From Sediminibacillus massiliensis (lineage in GTDB: Bacteria; Bacillota; Bacilli; Bacillales; Amphibacillaceae), in NCBI RefSeq assembly GCF_900156915.1, contig NZ_LT732535.1, forward strand, positions 2,017,388 to 2,081,387: 64,000 nt of DNA. Reading direction: 5' to 3'. Positions within the stretch are counted from its first letter, which is position 1. Each line of letters starts with the position of its first letter. The position numbers and the translations under genes are program-made. The notes under the pieces are model-generated. The model was not told the origin of the DNA. It made no database searches and saw only the letters and a list, made by a program, of their open reading frames with translations. Shown here one piece after another: positions 61,339 through 64,000 of this stretch.

Positions 61339-61438
61339 TTATGTTCCTCAACGAAGAATGAACAATACATAAAACCCATTACATCAAAGCTTTAAGCACC
61401 TGGATTTCCATACTACAAAGCTTTTTTTACCTTTTTCA

Positions 61439-61452
61439 GGAAAACGTTTTCA
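61439..61452. promoter_or_regulatory. LacI-type operator 2
   Basis: GGAAAACGTTTTCA contains the perfect 12-bp dyad GAAAACGTTTTC. It is 116 bases from operator 1, eleven helical turns, a distance that allows looping by a tetrameric repressor. It lies 30 bases before the LacI gene. Confidence 0.65.
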
Positions 61453-61481
61453 AGCATAAGTTCGGAGAGAGGAGGATTATT

Positions 61482-62516
61482 ATAAAAGTTTCCATCAAGG
61501 ATATTGCGAAAAGATCAAATGTTTCCGTTTCAACTGTGTCAAGGGTCCTCAACAATAGTAAGCATGTAAGCGAGGAATTGAAAGAGCGAGTCCTCTCTGT
61601 TGTAGAGGAAACAAATTTCAAACCAAATTTGCTTGCCAGAGGACTTGTAAACAAAAAAACAAATTTAATCGGGGTCCTTATCCCGAGAATTTCCAACAAC
61701 TTTTTTTCCCAGTTAATTGAAGGCATCAATGAAGTAGCGGAAAATTACGGCTACAATATACTACTTAGCACCTCTTACAACAATCTTCAGAAAGAACTGG
61801 AGTATCTAAACATCTTCGTAGACAGACAACTTGATGGCATTATTTTGGCTGTAACAGACTTCTCAGACCAACACAAGTCATTCTTTGAAAAGACAACTAT
61901 TCCAACCGTGTTTATGGGACAGCAGCTTGATAAAGGGAAATACCCTTATGTCACCATTGACAACGTAAAGGCTTCTTGTGAGGCTACTAGATTCTTAATT
62001 AACCAAAAACACCAAAAGATAGCTATTCTAGCAGGTCCTGACTTCGATATCGCGACGGGTGACAATCGTCTGCAAGGCTACTTGGAAGCACTAAAGGAGG
62101 CCAACTTGCCAATCAATCCAAGATGGCAGACAAGAAGATACCATACCATCGAGGATGGCTACCAGGCAGCAGCACAGATCATGTCCCAACAAGAGCGACC
62201 CACAGCCATTTTTGCATGTTCCGATCAGCAAGCCTTAGGAGCAATCAATTATTTACATGAACATGGTTATGATGTTCCTGGCGATATTTCTGTTGTCGGA
62301 TTCGACGACATTGACTTGGCCAGCGTCTTCAAGCCCAAGTTGACAACCATAAAGCAAAATCCTGTAGACATAGGAACCACAGCAGCACGATTATTAATCG
62401 ATCAAATTAAAGAACGGCCGATACCGTTTAAGGGAAACTATATTCCATTTCGATTAGTTGTCAGGGAGAGCACAAAATCATGGAATGATGTCGAAAAACC
62501 TAACTACAATCAATAG
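61482..62516 (+). CDS. LacI family transcriptional regulator, non-AUG start
   Basis: A regulator of about 344 residues. The helix-turn-helix is KVSIKDIAKRSNVSVSTVSR followed by VLNNSKHVSEELKER, with the full family N-terminus. No ATG, GTG or TTG exists in frame before this helix. GGAGG at 61471-61475 is well placed only for the ATA at 61482 or the ATT at 61479, so translation seems to start at a rare codon. Starting at the next GTG (61536) would remove half of the DNA-binding domain. The sensor domain is intact (for example VGFDDIDLASVF). It is at the head of the unit D transporter operon. Confidence 0.85.
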   Translation: MKVSIKDIAKRSNVSVSTVSRVLNNSKHVSEELKERVLSVVEETNFKPNLLARGLVNKKTNLIGVLIPRISNNFFSQLIEGINEVAENYGYNILLSTSYNNLQKELEYLNIFVDRQLDGIILAVTDFSDQHKSFFEKTTIPTVFMGQQLDKGKYPYVTIDNVKASCEATRFLINQKHQKIAILAGPDFDIATGDNRLQGYLEALKEANLPINPRWQTRRYHTIEDGYQAAAQIMSQQERPTAIFACSDQQALGAINYLHEHGYDVPGDISVVGFDDIDLASVFKPKLTTIKQNPVDIGTTAARLLIDQIKERPIPFKGNYIPFRLVVRESTKSWNDVEKPNYNQ

Positions 62517-62527
62517 GAGGAATGGAA

Positions 62528-63874
62528 ATGCTAAAAAAAATAGGGATTGCAGGTATGGCATTGCTTACAACCGCTGCCTTGGCAGCTTGCAGTGATTCTC
62601 CGAGTTCATCTGCTGATTCAAGCGGAGACGGAGAAATTTTGAAAGTAACCTATCCTACATGGTGGGAAGACTGGTTCAAAGACTTGGAAAAAGATTTTGA
62701 AGCAGAACATGAAGATATCGATGTCGAACTCATACCTCTTCACGACGATGTGACAACCAAACAAGCTATGATGATGAAGTCAGCAGAAACCTCCCCGGAC
62801 GTTGCCGTCGAGGATACCTTTATCCTGAATTCCGATGTCAACGCAGGCTATCTGTCACCTATGGATGACATGTTAGAGGCCTGGGATGAATGGGATAACT
62901 TCGAATCTACTACAAAACAAGGGGTTACTGCTGTTGATGGTAAAGTGTACGGTGTTCCATTCAGCACGGATGTCCAAGGATTATGGTACAACAAAGAGTT
63001 GTTTGAAAGTGCAGGCCTGCCAGTGCCTTTCGATCCACAATCCTGGGATGATGTTTTAAATGCTGCTGAATCTATAAAAGGGGATAGTGCAGAAGATGTC
63101 ATCCCTCTTTTCACTTATGTTTCCAAAGCAACCGGGGAGGCTACTTCGATGAGAAGCTTCCAAGTTTTATACAACGGTACTGGTTCTGAACTATACAATT
63201 TTGACGAGAAAAAATGGGTAGTGGATCCGAATGCACTTAAGGATACTTTTGGATTTATTGACCAGGTCTTTAAAAAGGAAATAGGCCCTTCCCTTAGTGT
63301 TGCTTCGAACAGCCAGGTGGCAAATCAGTTATCTGAAGACTTGATGATCAATAATAAAGTTGCGATGGTGATGGATGGAAACTGGGTTGCAGGAAGCTGG
63401 CGAGAAGGACGGGCAACGCCTTGGCCAGAAGCTCTGGATACATGGGGATTCATCCCATTCCCAACACAAAATGGGCAGGAACCGGGCTATACCTCTATGT
63501 CTGGGGGATGGGCACTATCCATACCTAAACATTCCGATCAACAAGACTTAGCGGCTGAGTTTATTAAAATGGCCGTTGATGAAGAGCACCAATTTGATTA
63601 TGTCAAACAAACCGGTGACATGACTGTTCGTACAGATGTAGCGGAAAAGGAAGAATACCTGAACCAGCCTGTCAGCAACTACCGGGAAGCTGGAGAGATT
63701 TTGAAGTACACGAATTTCAGACCAGCTGTGGATGATTATCCAGCTGTTTCTACACATATTCAGGAAGTGATGGAAAGTGTCGCTTCCGGCAGTCTGTCAC
63801 CGGAAGAAGCAGTCAAAAATTACGAAACAGGATTGAAGCGGATTGTCGGTGAAGAAAACGTGATGACAAAATAA
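62528..63874 (+). CDS. Sugar ABC transporter substrate-binding lipoprotein
   Basis: A 448-residue SBP_bac_1 protein. The leader ends at the lipobox TTAALAACSDS (Cys about 20), followed by a Ser-rich linker and the binding fold (VTYPTWWEDWFKDLEKDF). It is acidic. The ATG at 62522 is too close to AGGAGG, so the ATG at 62528 is used. It begins 11 bases after the LacI gene and is followed by a hairpin and the first permease gene. It is the third importer of the region. Confidence 0.93.
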   Translation: MLKKIGIAGMALLTTAALAACSDSPSSSADSSGDGEILKVTYPTWWEDWFKDLEKDFEAEHEDIDVELIPLHDDVTTKQAMMMKSAETSPDVAVEDTFILNSDVNAGYLSPMDDMLEAWDEWDNFESTTKQGVTAVDGKVYGVPFSTDVQGLWYNKELFESAGLPVPFDPQSWDDVLNAAESIKGDSAEDVIPLFTYVSKATGEATSMRSFQVLYNGTGSELYNFDEKKWVVDPNALKDTFGFIDQVFKKEIGPSLSVASNSQVANQLSEDLMINNKVAMVMDGNWVAGSWREGRATPWPEALDTWGFIPFPTQNGQEPGYTSMSGGWALSIPKHSDQQDLAAEFIKMAVDEEHQFDYVKQTGDMTVRTDVAEKEEYLNQPVSNYREAGEILKYTNFRPAVDDYPAVSTHIQEVMESVASGSLSPEEAVKNYETGLKRIVGEENVMTK

Positions 63875-63880
63875 CTTAAT

Positions 63881-63909
63881 GAGACCAATTCCTGACCGGT
63901 TTTGGTCTC
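63881..63909 (+). terminator. Hairpin after the unit D binding-protein gene
   Basis: GAGACCAA pairs with TTGGTCTC around a 13-base loop, 6 bases after the stop. No T tract follows. It is the third such hairpin directly behind a binding-protein gene in this window. Confidence 0.65.
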
Positions 63910-63937
63910 TCACTTTCCATCGGGGGGGCAAGAACTC

Positions 63938-64000
63938 ATGTTGGCAAACACACAAGCTGCAAAAAATAACAATAATTTTCAAAAAGCACTTTTATTCTTG
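63938..64000 (+). CDS. Start of an ABC transporter permease gene (partial)
   Basis: An ATG preceded by GGGGGGG opens a frame of 21 codons to the window edge: MLANTQAAKNNNNF and then QKALLFL. A polar N-terminus leading into a hydrophobic stretch, right after a binding-protein gene, fits the MalF-type permease of a CUT1 importer. The rest lies outside the window. Confidence 0.65.
   Translation, partial: MLANTQAAKNNNNFQKALLFL

Larger units (their letters stand above)
61159..61475. other. Divergent control region of FGE and unit D transporter
   Basis: No gene. It contains a strong sigma-A promoter for the LacI-transporter operon (61281-61309) and two LacI/CcpA-type palindromes (61323-61338 and 61439-61452). 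A T-rich stretch with repeated AAAGCTTT lies between them. Confidence 0.6.

Noticed and set aside
1-64000. CRISPR arrays, tRNA genes, insertion sequences, prophage genes
   Set aside because: I found no regularly spaced repeats, cloverleaf sequences, transposase genes or phage proteins in the window.

Overview
The window reads as chromosomal DNA of a low-GC Gram-positive bacterium of the family Bacillaceae. It has a typical Bacillus-type rrn leader, ComK, strong AGGAGG ribosome sites, sigma-A promoters and CcpA-type cre boxes. The first 100 bases are the 5' end of a 16S rRNA gene on the minus strand; a halophilic genus such as Halobacillus is plausible from its V1 region, but that is inference.

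Layout. (1) 1-4113: start of an rrn operon, a DoxX membrane protein, a soluble GAF-PAS histidine kinase and an aldose epimerase. (2) 4296-11821, minus strand: a complete Tad/Flp pilus operon in the order DUF192 protein, Flp pilin, prepilin peptidase, TadE, TadG, CpaB with an SH3-like tail, TadZ, TadA, TadB, TadC. A small winged-helix protein and a 706-residue PocR/GAF/LuxR regulator lie upstream. (3) 15096-15912, plus strand: an XRE regulator followed by comK. (4) 16250-64000: about 48 kb of glycan-degradation genes.

The glycan region has several units. Unit A (26717 down to 16250) is a solute-binding lipoprotein, two permeases, a GH38 alpha-mannosidase, a DeoR repressor and a second, larger GH38, with the remnant of a deleted GH2 glycosidase between the last two. 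A divergent GH13_18 phosphorylase follows on the plus strand. Unit B (40845 down to 28827) is a LacI regulator, two permeases, a binding protein, an amidohydrolase, a GH36/Sip1 galactosidase, a DUF624 membrane protein, a Cys-type sulfatase and a GH20 hexosaminidase. Unit C (55586 down to 41250) is an 11-gene minus-strand operon: racemase-like protein, FGGY kinase, class II FBP-type aldolase, class II aldolase/adducin protein, DUF1537 kinase, SIS isomerase, ROK kinase, Gfo/Idh/MocA oxidoreductase, TIM-barrel epimerase, a tandem FAD oxidoreductase of 1072 residues, and another GH38. A divergent DeoR repressor sits at its head. Unit D (56840-64000) holds a GH3 glycosidase with a divergent AraC regulator, a formylglycine-generating enzyme and the start of a third binding-protein transporter operon with its own LacI regulator.

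None of the hydrolases or the sulfatase shows a signal peptide. The picture is therefore import of mannose-rich, possibly sulfated oligosaccharides by three CUT1 transporters that lack their own ATPase, followed by cytoplasmic trimming. FGE would activate the sulfatase, and the kinases, isomerases, aldolases and redox enzymes would process unusual sugars or sugar acids. A perfect LacI-type palindrome found both in front of unit B and in front of the FAD oxidoreductase/GH38 pair in unit C suggests that the two units are co-regulated.
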